Made by a program: the position numbers and the translations under genes | Shown: positions 47,601-59,000 of the stretch, piece by piece | How positions within the stretch are numbered: position 1 is the stretch's first letter | Layout: the number at the start of each line of letters is the position of its first letter | Origin: Lycocorax pyrrhopterus obiensis | Taxonomy: Eukaryota; Chordata; Aves; Passeriformes; Paradisaeidae | DNA length: 64,000 bases | Assembly: GCA_014706295.1 (NCBI GenBank) | Contig: JACSVZ010000004.1 | Coordinates: 14,332,484-14,396,483 of the forward strand | Reading direction: 5' to 3' | Notes under the pieces: model-generated | What the model saw: the letters and a program-made list of their open reading frames with translations, nothing else | What the model was told of the DNA's origin: nothing | Databases searched by the model: none

Positions 47601-49103
47601 CAAAGGCCGAAAAACCAAAACAGAGAACAGGATTGAAGATATTTGGTTTTCCTCCCTTCTCTACTTTTATGCTTTGAGCTATCATGGGAAGGTTTTCAGG
47701 GCGGGTTCCTGTGTGTCCAGGCTCCTATCCCAACACATACATGCCCTGATCTTGAGTGGCAAATGCCCATGCTACAAGTGCAGTCACACAGGGACCACAT
47801 GTGCTGCATATCTCTGAAAAAAATCAGGCCAGTGAAATCTCAGTTTTATCAGTTATAAACTGTGATTCCCAAAACCTCTTCCCCAGATCCTGAATACAGT
47901 CCTTTGCCTGAACTCGGCTTTCCTTGCTCAACACCACCTACCACACTGGGAACTGGGAAAAGGACCACAGCTTTTTGATCTTCATGGTGGCAGAAAATAT
48001 TCCAGAGAGGCCACTGCCATTTGGCTCCTCTGGTTAACTCCCTCTTGTCAGGGCCACAGGATGCTTTTAGCTGGGCTCCTTCACCACACCATGCAGGAAA
48101 CTCAGGGCTGCTTCCAGCCAGAGCTGGCTTTGGAAACGAGTGCCTGTGCTCACCCTGCTGCAGGCACCAAGCTCTCCATGCACCAGCTTGGTGGGAAAGT
48201 AGGTATCAGAAATCAAACAAACAACACCCCCAATTTCCACTGTGAGTGTATGTTCACATCATCTGGCCAAACCCAGAACTGAGGTGTCTGGACTTCTGTG
48301 GGGGTTAGGGCCAAAGGCTGGATTCAGCTCACGCACTGCAGTCAGTGTGGTTTTGTGGGTGCAAGCTAGACTGGAACTTCAGTCTGGTCGTTTGAGGAGG
48401 ACGGCATAACTTAGCTTTGATTTGAAAAGGAAAGAGAAACAAAGTAAAATGGTGCCATTCCTTTGCAGATCTCAAAGTCTCTACTATTCCTGCTGCAGTG
48501 GGCTGCTTTCCCCAGTTGACACGGCCCTAGAGATTGTTTCCATCAGTTAGCTGGTCTCGTGGGGCATGAGAACTTCCTATCCTGTTGGATATTTGGTTCA
48601 TCTCTCTTTGCTAGGGTTCCCTCTCCCCACAAAGGTCTTCCATAAGGGTGAAGCCAAAGCTTTAAACTTTGTGTGATATCAAACCAGCTTTTCTGTACTC
48701 ACTCATCTTACAACCACAGTTCGGATCTCTGCTCTGAGTTCTGTTTGGGTAGGGACTTCCTACCCCTGTTTACTCATCTGAAGCAGCTCCAGGCAGCCGA
48801 GTGTCTCACAGCCACCCACTCAGCCTTACAGAACAAGCATATTTCATCCCAGTTTGAACTGTGTTGTCTGGATTTCCTTTGCTGCTAAAGGTGAAACAAG
48901 TTCCATCTCACCCAAGCAGAATTACTGCAACGTGGAGAAGAAAAATAAGGGAGGCAGAGAGGATCTTCAAGCAGGAGGAGGGTTTCCAGCAAGGAAGCAT
49001 AGCAATGATGATGTGGTGCACACCCAGCCAAGCACTGCCTGCTCGCCGCGGCTGCCCCAGGACCCACTCTGTGGCTTCAGCCACAGCCACCCCAAGCTAT
49101 CGT
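41644..49103. other. Unique sequence without recognised gene
   Basis: No repeat family was recognised. There is a short GT-rich run at 46047-46070 and T-rich low-complexity sequence at 46132-46170. An octamer-type ATGCAAAT word lies at 42608-42615. Frames up to 200 codons (44510-45112) overlap several others on both strands and show no family resemblance. Confidence 0.55.
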
Positions 49104-49150
49104 GATGGTTTCATCATGAAACCATCATGGTGAAATGATGGTTTCATCAT
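49104..49150 (+). repeat. Inverted repeat plus direct copy of GATGGTTTCA
   Basis: GATGGTTTCA (49104-49113) and TGAAACCATC (49117-49126) form a perfect 10-bp inverted repeat with a 3-base spacer TCA. The 14-base word GATGGTTTCATCAT (49104-49117) is then repeated exactly at 49137-49150, 33 bp on. The result is three related units in 47 bp. It could have arisen by template switching during replication. Confidence 0.85.
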
Positions 49151-51350
49151 TTATCCACACTCTGCCACCACCTAAGATGACAGGTATCTCTCACCACCTT
49201 GGTTTTCTCCTGTTCATTAACCACACCATTTCTTTTCAGTCACTGCCTGAAGTCGTAGTACGTTCCCGAGGGAGAACTGGGGAGGCAGGAGGGTCTGGCA
49301 GGTTGGGCAGACTCTGCCCAATGCCTTGCCACTCATTGTTGCCTTGGTGTCATGAGTGCCAGAAAATGTGAAACCTACATTTGCCCTAATGCTTTCCCAG
49401 GCAGTGCAATCCCTTCTAATTTTGGTTTCGTTGTTCCTGGCTCACACCCCTGCAGGGGTCTTGCAGCAGTGCCAGCATATCCATATGGAAATGTCACATT
49501 TTAGCCTGCCAGTGGCGCCCACTTTGTATTTCTCCGTGCCAGTGAAGGGTCTTTAACAAAAGGCATGCTTGTCACCCATGGCCAGCAGTCAGTGTCACCC
49601 AGGAGCTGTCCCATCACCAGCTGGGGACCATCCAGGTGTTGAGACTACTGTTGGGAAGGCCAAGCCAAGGAGTGACTGAACAACCGCGTCCCACACACAG
49701 TGCGGAAATGATGCCTCGAGTAATCCTGGGAGTGAACAACCCCAACCAGTTCTTCTCCTGCCTCACTCTGCAGAGAGAAACAAGGCTTGAGTTCCCCCCA
49801 ATGCCTTTTCAGGCAGCAACACCTTTACTTAAGCTGAGTTCAAGGAGTGGGACGAGACCAAGCCTCCACCACACAATTTCATGCAGCAAAGCAGCCTTCA
49901 AATACTAACTCGGACATTTTGTCCCCAGGCCAGAAGGAGACCAGATGCCAATATCTTCAGATTCCATGATAAATTCCTTTCCCATCTGGCCTCCTCTTCT
50001 GAGGGCTTCAGAGAAGGACTGAAATAATTTGATGGTTTTCTGAAGTTTCCTGGTTGCAGTTCTGCTGGTAATGGTAATAGTTCAGTGGCGTCGTTCACAC
50101 TGCCCAGGGGTACAAATACACTTTGAGCAGCTCTCCCAAGGAATTTCTTTAAGTAATGCACGGTAGTTGTTGTGTTTTCTTCTGTTGCATCTTCAGGTGA
50201 CATCTTAGTTAGCAACTAAAAATTAAGAATTCAAGAGGATTTCTAGTAACTGGGATGCCACTTACACTAGGGACACAGCTGAGCTGGCTGACTGGCAGGT
50301 GAATTATTGCAGAATTAATTTTAGTGTCCCATCTCTGTTCTGTGCTGTGACAGCAACCTTTTAGAAGGTGGAGTCAAGCTTTGACATATGAAATCCATCT
50401 CCAGAGAGCCCTGAAAGGACAATTAAAAGCTTGCTCTAAAAATATCCTTCATAATCTTTAGGAACAAGAGGAAATTCAGTTTTCCAAAGGTGGGGTGTTT
50501 CGTTGGGTTTTTTTTATTTTGTTGTTTTTGGGGGTTTTTTCTGTTGTAAGGTACAATACAGAAAAGCAAGGGAATATTTCAGAGCCTCATTTCCTGTTAC
50601 TCAGATACTGCAAACTGTCTTCAGCACAAAGGGCTGAATATTCCCAAAACCTACATGAAAAAAATAATTCTTCCATTATTCCATATTCATCCTTTGCTTT
50701 TTTATCTAAATCTACTTTCTCCTCAGACAGAGAGACTCCTTCATACCTGCACACATCCTCACGGCAGCCTGTCTAGGTACCATTTAGACCAACATGTTTT
50801 ATTTCCAGCTCTGCAGAAAACCCAGCTGCAGAGGCAGGATTTTCTCCAGATGTGCTGACCTGAGCAGGACAGGGGGTGCAGGGAATTGTTGCAGTCCACG
50901 TTGCCATCAGCACCACTGCAGTGCCAAGCCTGATCCTCACCCCGGGCCACCATGAGGGATCCCTAATCAGCCCGGTTCACGGCTGAATGCGTTCCTTCTC
51001 TTTGCAGATATTTCTGGGCAGTGACTGTTGCTTATTCAGGTAAAGGTTTCCAATGAATTCTTTTAAGGCCACTCCTTTTCCTTAATTCCTGGTTTTCCTT
51101 CTTACTTATTTCAGAGCCCATCCCTGCTGCTGGGCCCAAGTAAAAACCCTCGGGGGCACAGAAGCACTGGGACATTTCCCCTTTCCAGCCCCTCACAAGC
51201 ACTTGGAGGCACAAAACACTGCCAGGCAGCATCTCTGCAGAACCCTGATCCCTCTTCTCCCAGCACCCCCAACCCCACAGCCATCCCGCGCCCGGAGAAG
51301 GCAGCTGGCTGAGCTGCCACTTCCCTCTCTCCCAGCCCAAGTGACCTTAG
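49151..51350. other. Unique sequence without recognised gene
   Basis: No repeat family recognised. It contains the weak exon-like frame listed separately and a T/G-rich low-complexity stretch at 50490-50545. Confidence 0.55.
49898..50215 (-). CDS. Weak exon-like open frame, product unknown
   Basis: On the minus strand a good acceptor (TTGAATTCTTAATTTTTAG, AG at 50217-50216) is followed immediately by about 105 open codons; the frame is closed just inside that AG. The peptide includes KMSPEDATEENTTTTVHYLK and RKPSNYFSPSLKPSEEEARW. The only donor-like sequence near the end is CGA then GTTAGT at about 49910. Third positions are not GC-enriched and no family is recognised. Probably chance, but it is listed because the frame opens exactly at the splice-like site. 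Confidence 0.12.
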   Translation of the reverse strand: MLTKMSPEDATEENTTTTVHYLKKFLGRAAQSVFVPLGSVNDATELLPLPAELQPGNFRKPSNYFSPSLKPSEEEARWERNLSWNLKILASGLLLAWGQNVRVSI

Positions 51351-51450
51351 TGTGAAGAAATGTTTTCCTGGTATTCAACCTACGTTTCCCCTTGCCCAGT
51401 TTATCCCATTGTTTCTACTTAACCCTTCCTCAACAGCCTCATCACCCTGA
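51351..51450 (-). repeat. Short degenerate CR1 fragment (antisense)
   Basis: The plus strand reads TGTGAAGAAATGTTTTCCTG, then TATTCAACCTACGTTTCCCC, CAGTTTATCCCATTGTTTC and CTCATCACCCTGAG. This is the reverse complement of the CR1 segment encoding the end of ORF2 (the LDIRKKFF-type region). It is internal, with no CR1 3' end preserved, and old. Confidence 0.75.
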
Positions 51451-54400
51451 GAAGCTCTGACTCTGTGTAGCTGCCACACACATTTCTGATATGATTTGGG
51501 GGCAAGTAAGTCAGGCTACCAACATACGTGGCCCCCCAACAGACAGGCATGTGTTCCTATGCCTTTCACACGTCCCTTATTTCAGGTCTTGAATTACCCT
51601 GTGACTTTCTGTTGGAAATCATCAACAAGAAATGCAACATCAGTGGATCAAACCTGTGGAGCGAGCCAGTTGCCCGCAGGGAACGAAATCCACACCCCCT
51701 TGGAGCTTTCTGCAGGGTTTCTTTCTGCTTGGTTTGTTTGCCCCACAGCTGCTCCTTCTCACACGCAACATTCCCCACTGGAGGTGTACACGAAAGGAAT
51801 CAAGACACCAGCACAGCCTCTGCTTCAGACACAGCAGGGCCACAAGAGTTGAGAAGGGGACAGTGGAAACAGAAGGGTTGTGTTTGGAGCTTGCAGTTCC
51901 AAGGTGGATCCCTGCAAACCCTTCTGGGAACAGAGGGTACTGCTGCTGGTGTGGGGCAGTCTGAAGCCAGCTGGGACACAAAAAAGCATGGTTGTAACTC
52001 TTTAAAGAGACATAAATAACCCGTTTAAGACATAATTTATCTGGAGGGTGTTAACAGAGAAGGTATTGGGATGTTACAAAGCGCCTTCATGCTGTGCCTG
52101 ACTCCTGCTACCCGCAAAAGCAAAACCTGTTACTAGCAAATTTCCTGGAAATCAGTTTGAGCTTTTTCATGTTTTCACGTTTTCTGTGAATTTCCATTAC
52201 TCCCTCCAAATACAAAACGTTTCTTTAAAAATACCAGAGATTAACAGAGAAACATTACAGAATGTTGTCTTCTGTGGGAACCACTTAAAGTCCCTCTGCC
52301 TTGTGATCCTTTTTAACCCTTTAATGCTTGTCACACTCTCCAGAGGGCACTTCATGTCCATATCCTTAACATGGGCATTTGAGATAGTACCTTTATCCTG
52401 CCAGATCTCCCCCAGGCTTCCTTCCCAACAGTTTACTGCCTTTCAGCCATTCAAAGTTATGTCCCAAGAGCTGTCTCCTTGGTCTCAACACTTCTCTTTA
52501 CCACCGAGTCAACCACAAGCAGAGCATTTCTCCAGCAAAACATGGTCCAAATTGGGCCTGTGCAAAGTTTTTTACCTTTGTACAAGCCTGGGGATTAATT
52601 AGCAGATTTTCAGGACTTGAGGATGCTCAAAGCACTGTTAAAGGGTTAAGGCTGAGGCTGTTTTCAGACAGTGAAAGGTCTGGCTACAACTTCCCTTTGT
52701 TTCCCTCTTCCTCCTCCCTTTCCCACCTTCCCTCCTGCTTCTTCTTTTATGGATATGTCTTTACTGTGCCTCAAAAAAAAAATTGCCTCTTGACGGCCTT
52801 GTTTTCCCTTGACTGCTTGGGGCCATCAGAGACCCAGTCAGAGGGTGGCTTTTGTAATAAGGAAAGCTTCTTCCAGGCAGAGGAAGACACTGCCCGGGGC
52901 TTCTATATCCACAGCCTTTCTATTTCTGGCTCTCCCTTTTCACAGGGCTTTGTTTGCTAAACCCTGCTCTCCCCCACGGGACATTAGTGAGCATACTTAC
53001 CTCAGAAACAGAAAAGCCCCCAACGACTCTGGCACAGCCCACCACAGAGATAAGGGGCTATGCATCTTACCTCTCTGCCTTTTCCACTTTCAGGAGACTA
53101 ATTAATAGGAATGCCTTAGCAGCTTAAATCCTGCTCTATGGATTTCAATTTGCCTCTTGAGGTGGAAAGTAAAAAGTAATCCTATTTCCAATACAGACAG
53201 GGGTAGGCTGTGCAGACACCGAGCCCAAAGCAATCCGAGAAAGGTCACTGCAATAATGCGATGCATAGGCTCAGAGAGCCCCAAGGAGCTCTGGGGAGCT
53301 GGCATCAGATGTTGAGGCAAACCTAAGGGCCCCCGCCCTTCCTCTGATGTCTGACAGAAGGATTTCAGCCCATGACATCGGCTCACAGCCCTCCCCACCC
53401 CAGCATCAGAGATGTGACTGCTGCCTGCACCCACACGCTGGGCTGGGCATCCCTTCCCTTCCCTCCTGCCTCATCCTGTGCAGCACCGCCGGGTATCGGC
53501 ACCACCAGCAGCACACACACACATGGGATTCCGTGGGCAGCAATCTCCTCAGATCCTTTACCATCCCCGTGTGTTCCAGGCCCTTCAGCCCGGTCAGGGC
53601 ATTGCCAGGGTGCCCTGCTCAGCAGCTGCCAGCCCCATTGCTTCACCCTGGCTACAGCCATGCTTTGCATGGGTTTAGTGGCTTTGCCATCTTTCATCTT
53701 CCCAGTTCAGCAAGTTTCTGAATGCCAGGCTTTCCCCACACCTGTCTCACACACAGTACAAGCATCCTGAAGGCACCACCGGTTCAGTTTTACAGTACAT
53801 TGTACCATGGTGATCGGTTCTAAAAGCAGGGGAGTTTAGCTAGAGCAGGATCAAGCGTCCAGCTCAACACCAGATTGTGAGGCAATGCCTAAAGTTCCTT
53901 GTCAAGGTGCCTAAAACACATCGGATGGGTAAAGCATTGCAGTCTCTCAAGATCTAGACAGGAAAATTCAGATCTGGACCTAACTCCTCTTCTTCCTGAA
54001 CCTTTTTCCTAAAAGTTTTCAGTCTTCCTGCAAAACCTCTGTGTACTCCAGTCTCATCAGTGAAGCACACAGTTATCTGCTCTCCCATCCTCTGAGGGCT
54101 CCAAAGCTCCCTCCTGTAGATTTTCCATCAGTGGCTGTTTTGGACGCTTTTTTCTGGTGTCTCTTGACACAAGCCAGTGTTCAAGCACGGCCTGTCTGAC
54201 ACCTATCCCGAGGTCAGGCCAATTATTTCACTCCTTGCCCTGAGCCGCTGAGGCAGTCACAGTTTGCACCAACCTTTTAGCATTTCCACCACCTCCAGCC
54301 GAGTGCAGCCTGACTTGGGAAGTTTACACTTTGTCACTGTTGACGCCTGCAACGTCACCAAAAGCATATGCCACCTCCCCAGCCCTCTCCTGAACAGCAA

Positions 54401-54751
54401 GTGCTTTTTATACTTCTCCCTTCCTGAATTTCATCCAACGGGTCCTTCAGCAAGAAATTCTCTAATATTGAATGCAAATTTCTCCAGGGTCTGACACAGC
54501 AACATCTTGATAAGGTACTGATAACAAGTGTGTAATGGTTTGCATCTACATGTGAAGCCACCCTTTTCCCAGGAAGAGACAGGGAGTTGGCTGTAATCTT
54601 GGATGGTTCTCCAGGCTCCCAGCTACCACCACCAAGGATTGATCTGCCCATGGGAAGGTACTCTCATTCACTTCTTGTCTTGCCAGTCCAGCCAGCTACT
54701 GCTTTTTGATATCCAGCCCATCTCTTCAGTTATTTTGAGCTGAGCACTCAC
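51451..54751. other. Unique sequence without recognised gene
   Basis: No gene recognised. There is a 24-base pure pyrimidine tract at 52701-52724 and a short CA repeat at 53511-53523. Three plus-strand and one minus-strand frames of 104-132 codons overlap at 53.35-53.77 kb, a sign that composition rather than coding keeps them open. Confidence 0.55.
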
Positions 54752-54903
54752 ATTTTATCACCTGGCACCAAGCAGATGAGAAATATTTGTGTGCCCAAGT
54801 CACAAGTGCAGACCTCTATCAGCTGCTCTAATTGCAGCCTGGTAATTTCCAATAGGGCAACAACAATCTTGCCAAAACCAGCTCTTGGTTCCCTAAGCAC
54901 TTG
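54752..54903 (-). CDS. Weak candidate internal exon (152 nt), product unknown
   Basis: On the minus strand the acceptor CTCTATTCCTGCTGCAG ends just above 54903 and a strong donor GTGAGT begins at 54751; the frame is open across the interval. The peptide (QVLREPRAGFGKIVVALLEI, then TRLQLEQLIEVCTCDLGTQ) could form helices, but no family is recognised. A noncoding regulatory element or chance are equally possible. Confidence 0.15.
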
Positions 54904-55648
54904 CTGCAGCAGGAATAGAGCTTCACAGAGAGGAATCAAGTCCTTTTAATTTGACAGAAACCACTGAGCAGCTCTGCCAGAGCAACAATATTCCCCCACT
55001 GCTGGCCTGGATGAACACTGTGAACCCAGAGGTGAAGGACTTTCATAGCCCATTACCCAGCCTCCCGAGCCATGCAGTTCCCAGCTGCCACGCAGAAGTT
55101 CAGTCCCTGCTCTTTTTCTCCTCCAGTCTCAGCTTGCAAACAGAGTGTGAAAACACATTTCCTCATCTTTAAGTGGGTTTTTTTTTTTTATTTCCTTCTC
55201 AGCATATCTGCTCCTCACCCATCACCTTGAGGTGCAGGGAAGAAGACACTCAGCATTTCAGGAGAGGTCATGTTTAACCTCGTGCATGATGGAAGCTGGA
55301 AACATGAATTATCAGTAGCACTGGGGCATGAAGCTGAGAATAAGGAGTGTTGTAACTTGGAAACTTCAGGCACAGCCATGGGAAGATGCAGTGATGTGTC
55401 TTTTATCTCAGCCTAACTCCCAGAGGGTCGCTACCGTACAAACCGCTTGCTAAAAACCAGATACACCTTCAGCCTCACACAAGTTACAAGTTCAACCCCT
55501 TCTCCCCCAGTTTAAATAACGACCAGAGAAGGTTACTGGAAATGTCAGAAAGCCTTGCTCCTGTCTTGAAACTCTGCAAGCTTGGTGACCCTCCTGACTA
55601 CCTACACATGCAAGGGAAGCCTGGCAGGTCCTGTGTGCCAAGGCAGAA
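54904..55648. other. Unique sequence without recognised gene
   Basis: Nothing recognised apart from a T-rich run at 55176-55190. Confidence 0.5.
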
Positions 55649-56005
55649 AATCATAAAATCACTTAGGTTGGAAAAGATCTTTAAGATGATCCAGCCCAAC
55701 CATTAAACCAGCACTGCCAAGTCCACCACTAAGCCAAGTCCCTAAGTGCCACATCTACATATCTTTTAAATGCCCCCAGGGATGGTGACTGACCACTTCC
55801 CTGGGCAGCCTATACAGGGCTTGACAACCCTTTTGGTGAAGAAATTTTCCCTAATATCCAATCTGAACCTCCTCTGGTGCAACTTGAGGCCATTTCCTCC
55901 TGTCCTATTGCTGGTTACCTGGACAGACTCCAGCACTTCAATGTCTTTCTTGGGAGTGAGGGGCCCAAACACTGAACAGAGGATTTGAGGAGTGGCCTCA
56001 CATCC
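55649..56005 (-). repeat. CR1 LINE 3' fragment with internal deletion (antisense)
   Basis: The plus strand reads the reverse complement of a CR1 3' end from ATCATAAAATCACTTAGGTTGG (55649 on). A minus-strand frame (to about 55766) gives [16 protein letters not shown], the usual C-terminal part of ORF2. Just upstream in the protein the sequence passes from DIEVLESVQ straight to [15 protein letters not shown], skipping the block that normally contains the [21 protein letters not shown] segment. An internal deletion of about 200 bp therefore lies near 55920. The 3' terminus is at the low-coordinate end. Confidence 0.93.
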
Positions 56006-59000
56006 TTCCCCTACCAGCAGCACAGTGGAATCTTATGGGTGTTCCCACCGATAGATACCAGCACAATTTGCAGATGAAAGCAGCATGTTGTCATCAATAC
56101 TGTACTTTTTGGAGAGTGGCAAGGCTGAGGTTAAAGAATAGCAATGAAAATGAGACAGAAGTACAGAAGAAGGTCAGGAAAGTGAAGCAAAGTTTTGTCT
56201 GCTGTTACCAGCTCAGGTCAGGTGTCCCCATTGTCAGTGAAAGCCCCTAGAAATGGGTCTTCAAAGGGCTACCTAAAAGCGTCCAGGATGCCAGGCTGGG
56301 GCTTACCGAAGCTACTTTCTTCCTCCATGTGAAATTTCCCATTTTTGTTTACATTTAGCTGCTCAGGACAAACTCCAGGAAATACCAGCTAAAACTGTGC
56401 TAAAACATGTCAATAGCACAAAGGGAGGAACACATCTGCCCGTCCCGAGCTCTCTGAACTCTTCTCCCAACCTGGCAAAGACTAAAGCAATTCAGACACC
56501 GATGGAGAGAGTCCATTTGGGTGGAGGCAAGACCTGCCATGCTGTCAGGTAGGCTATGACTACAACTCCAGAGTCCATTCACCCACCCAGAGCCTGGATG
56601 GGCATCAGTCTTCAGGGAAACTCTGAGGTTTGATGGGTCCCTGAGCTAGGAAGTCAAACTATGTCTTCCAGGAAAGCATCATTGCGTCTCTCTTCCCCCT
56701 GAGGGGACTCCCATCCGTGCACACTGGGACACCTCTCTTGCAATTGTCTTTTCTAAGCATCTCTCTCGAGCCCCTTCCCAGCCCAAACACTTTCTAATAA
56801 AGTCAACACCAAAGATTTAGCTCTGGCCACAACACAGTTCCTGCCTTTATACCAGAGGCCAGTGCTGCAGGTAATACCTCACTTCCAGCATTGAGATATT
56901 TATTGCAGCACAAAGACTGGGAGATGGCACGTGCTGCAAAGAGCTCAGTCTAATAGGTAGAGATCCATGATCCTCATTCAGACAGGAAGCCAGTCAAAGC
57001 CTGGGGTACAACAGGATTTTCCTGGGAAGGCTCTGGCTCTCCTCAATACCATGTGGTACCCTGCTGCACCACCACACTTCTGCGCCTGCTCAGCACCACT
57101 GACCCACACAGTGTTGTCTCTGCACCACTGAGCAGCACGTGCCCGGCGCAAATTAGTCTTCTGACATCCAAAATCCGGCACTGTCACATGACTCCTGCAC
57201 TGCAGGAGGAGGAGCAGCAGGTCTCAGTGACTGGAGCCTCATTTAAATGCTGCATGCCCACTCTCAGGAGCTGAAAACACACCAAGTATGAAGGACGAGC
57301 AGAGGGAGCAAGGGGATTACTTGGGATGCTCAGGGCAGTTTAAAGCAAGCAAGCGTGAAAGTTTTGCTTTGGTAGAGGTCCCGCAATCTGGCTGACACAT
57401 CCAAACTCTCCACCTGGTGTGCATCCTCACTTGGATCAACACCCTTACAGGGTACTTCTTCATGGTCTATTGATTTCAACAGATGTCCCAGTGAATGTGT
57501 TAGAGAGGGAACAACACCCCAGCAGCAACTGCAAGTTCACGTGCTAATGCCCCCCCGTTTGGTGCAAAAGGGAAAATGAGTTTGGAGAGGGTGAGTTGTT
57601 AGCAGGTCAAGGGGATATTTGCAATTTTGGCAACAAGCAGCCTTCCTCAGAGCAGGGGTAACAGGGGCAGGCACGGCACAGCCTCCCCTGTGATCTGACC
57701 TCAAAACCAGAGTCACCTCCTTGTTCACCTTCCCAAGGCTCCTGCCACCCTCCCGACATATCTCCATCCTTGTAGGAAACATCACTTGCCAGGGCAAGGC
57801 ACATCCCAAAATCCACCTGCCTGCCAGTGCCAGGTAGGGGACGACCTCCTGGTGACCATGCTCCAGTCAAAGCACCAGGCCTGGGGAACACAGCGTGTGG
57901 CAGAGCAGCTCAGCCACACGAGGAGGAGTGTGGCAGGCAGCATTCCCTGGAGCAGCCTCTGCCGAGCAGCAGAGCGAGGACTGAATTTCTATTCTGGGGC
58001 TGTCTGTGCTTCCTGCTCGGTGCCACAGCCTCAAAGGGGAGTTAGTATTTATAAGGCTCCAGTCACATCATCCCATTGTTCCCGTGAAGCCAAGAGGCTG
58101 CTGGGGAGAGAGGAAGAGAGAGCAAAGCACCTCAGCAGGCTGCCCCAGCCGTGGCTCCCTGCCAGCAGTGGCACTTTGCAGGGAGGCAAAGCAAACAGCA
58201 CAGTGATGTCGGTGATTGCCCACCTCCTGCCATGGAGCAGCACAGAGAGGGCAGTCAGATGCTGGGAGCACAGCTCTTCCCTCCCCAGGTGTCTTCTGAT
58301 AGTGGAAAAGGCAAAAAGGACAGGGGAATATTTTTTCCCTCTGGCAATCTATAAGATTGCATCTATAAACACACTCCAAAGTCCTTGTAGACCAAATGAC
58401 AGCAGCTTTAAAGGCTTTTGAGTGATGTCAGCTTCTCAGCTGGTCCAAAGCCATCCCTCCTCCAGAGCCACTCTGTTTTCTGAAGCACACAGATCAATCT
58501 CATGCCACAAAGAGGCCCAGTGCCTTCTGCATGGGCAAGGAAAGGAGCCTCCTACAAAGGGAGGGGACACCAGCAGGAAGAGGCAGCAGACCCCATCAGC
58601 CCACCCTACCCAGGCCACACACAGCAGGGGGGATGGACAGCAAAGCAGAATCAGGAGAGAGAAAACAAGAGTCTCACAGAGGCAATTTGGGGAGTAAAGG
58701 GGAATACAAGACAGGAGGGTGAAGCAGATGTGGCAAATGGAAACTAGAAATGGGTCCTGTGCACACAAGAGCCCTTTTTAAGAAGCAGCACAGCATGATA
58801 AAAGCTATGTTGGGGCTTACCTCAGAGTGTTGCTCTTCAGCATTGCACAGCACCTCTACTAAACACAGAGGAAACCATTTTGCTCTTGACAGGAGGAAGG
58901 GGCAGAGACAAAAGAAAGGTAAAAAAAGAAAAGATCCTGCAGCAGTACTGAGCCACAGCTGAAGACAAAGGCCTTTTATAGGTCAGACAGCCAGGTGAAG

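Noticed and set aside
51528..52019. 163-codon plus-strand frame
   Set aside because: Three other frames on both strands are open over the same interval.
57786..58421. 211-codon plus-strand frame
   Set aside because: It overlaps other open frames on both strands; the residue order shows no domain, and it has no splice or promoter context.
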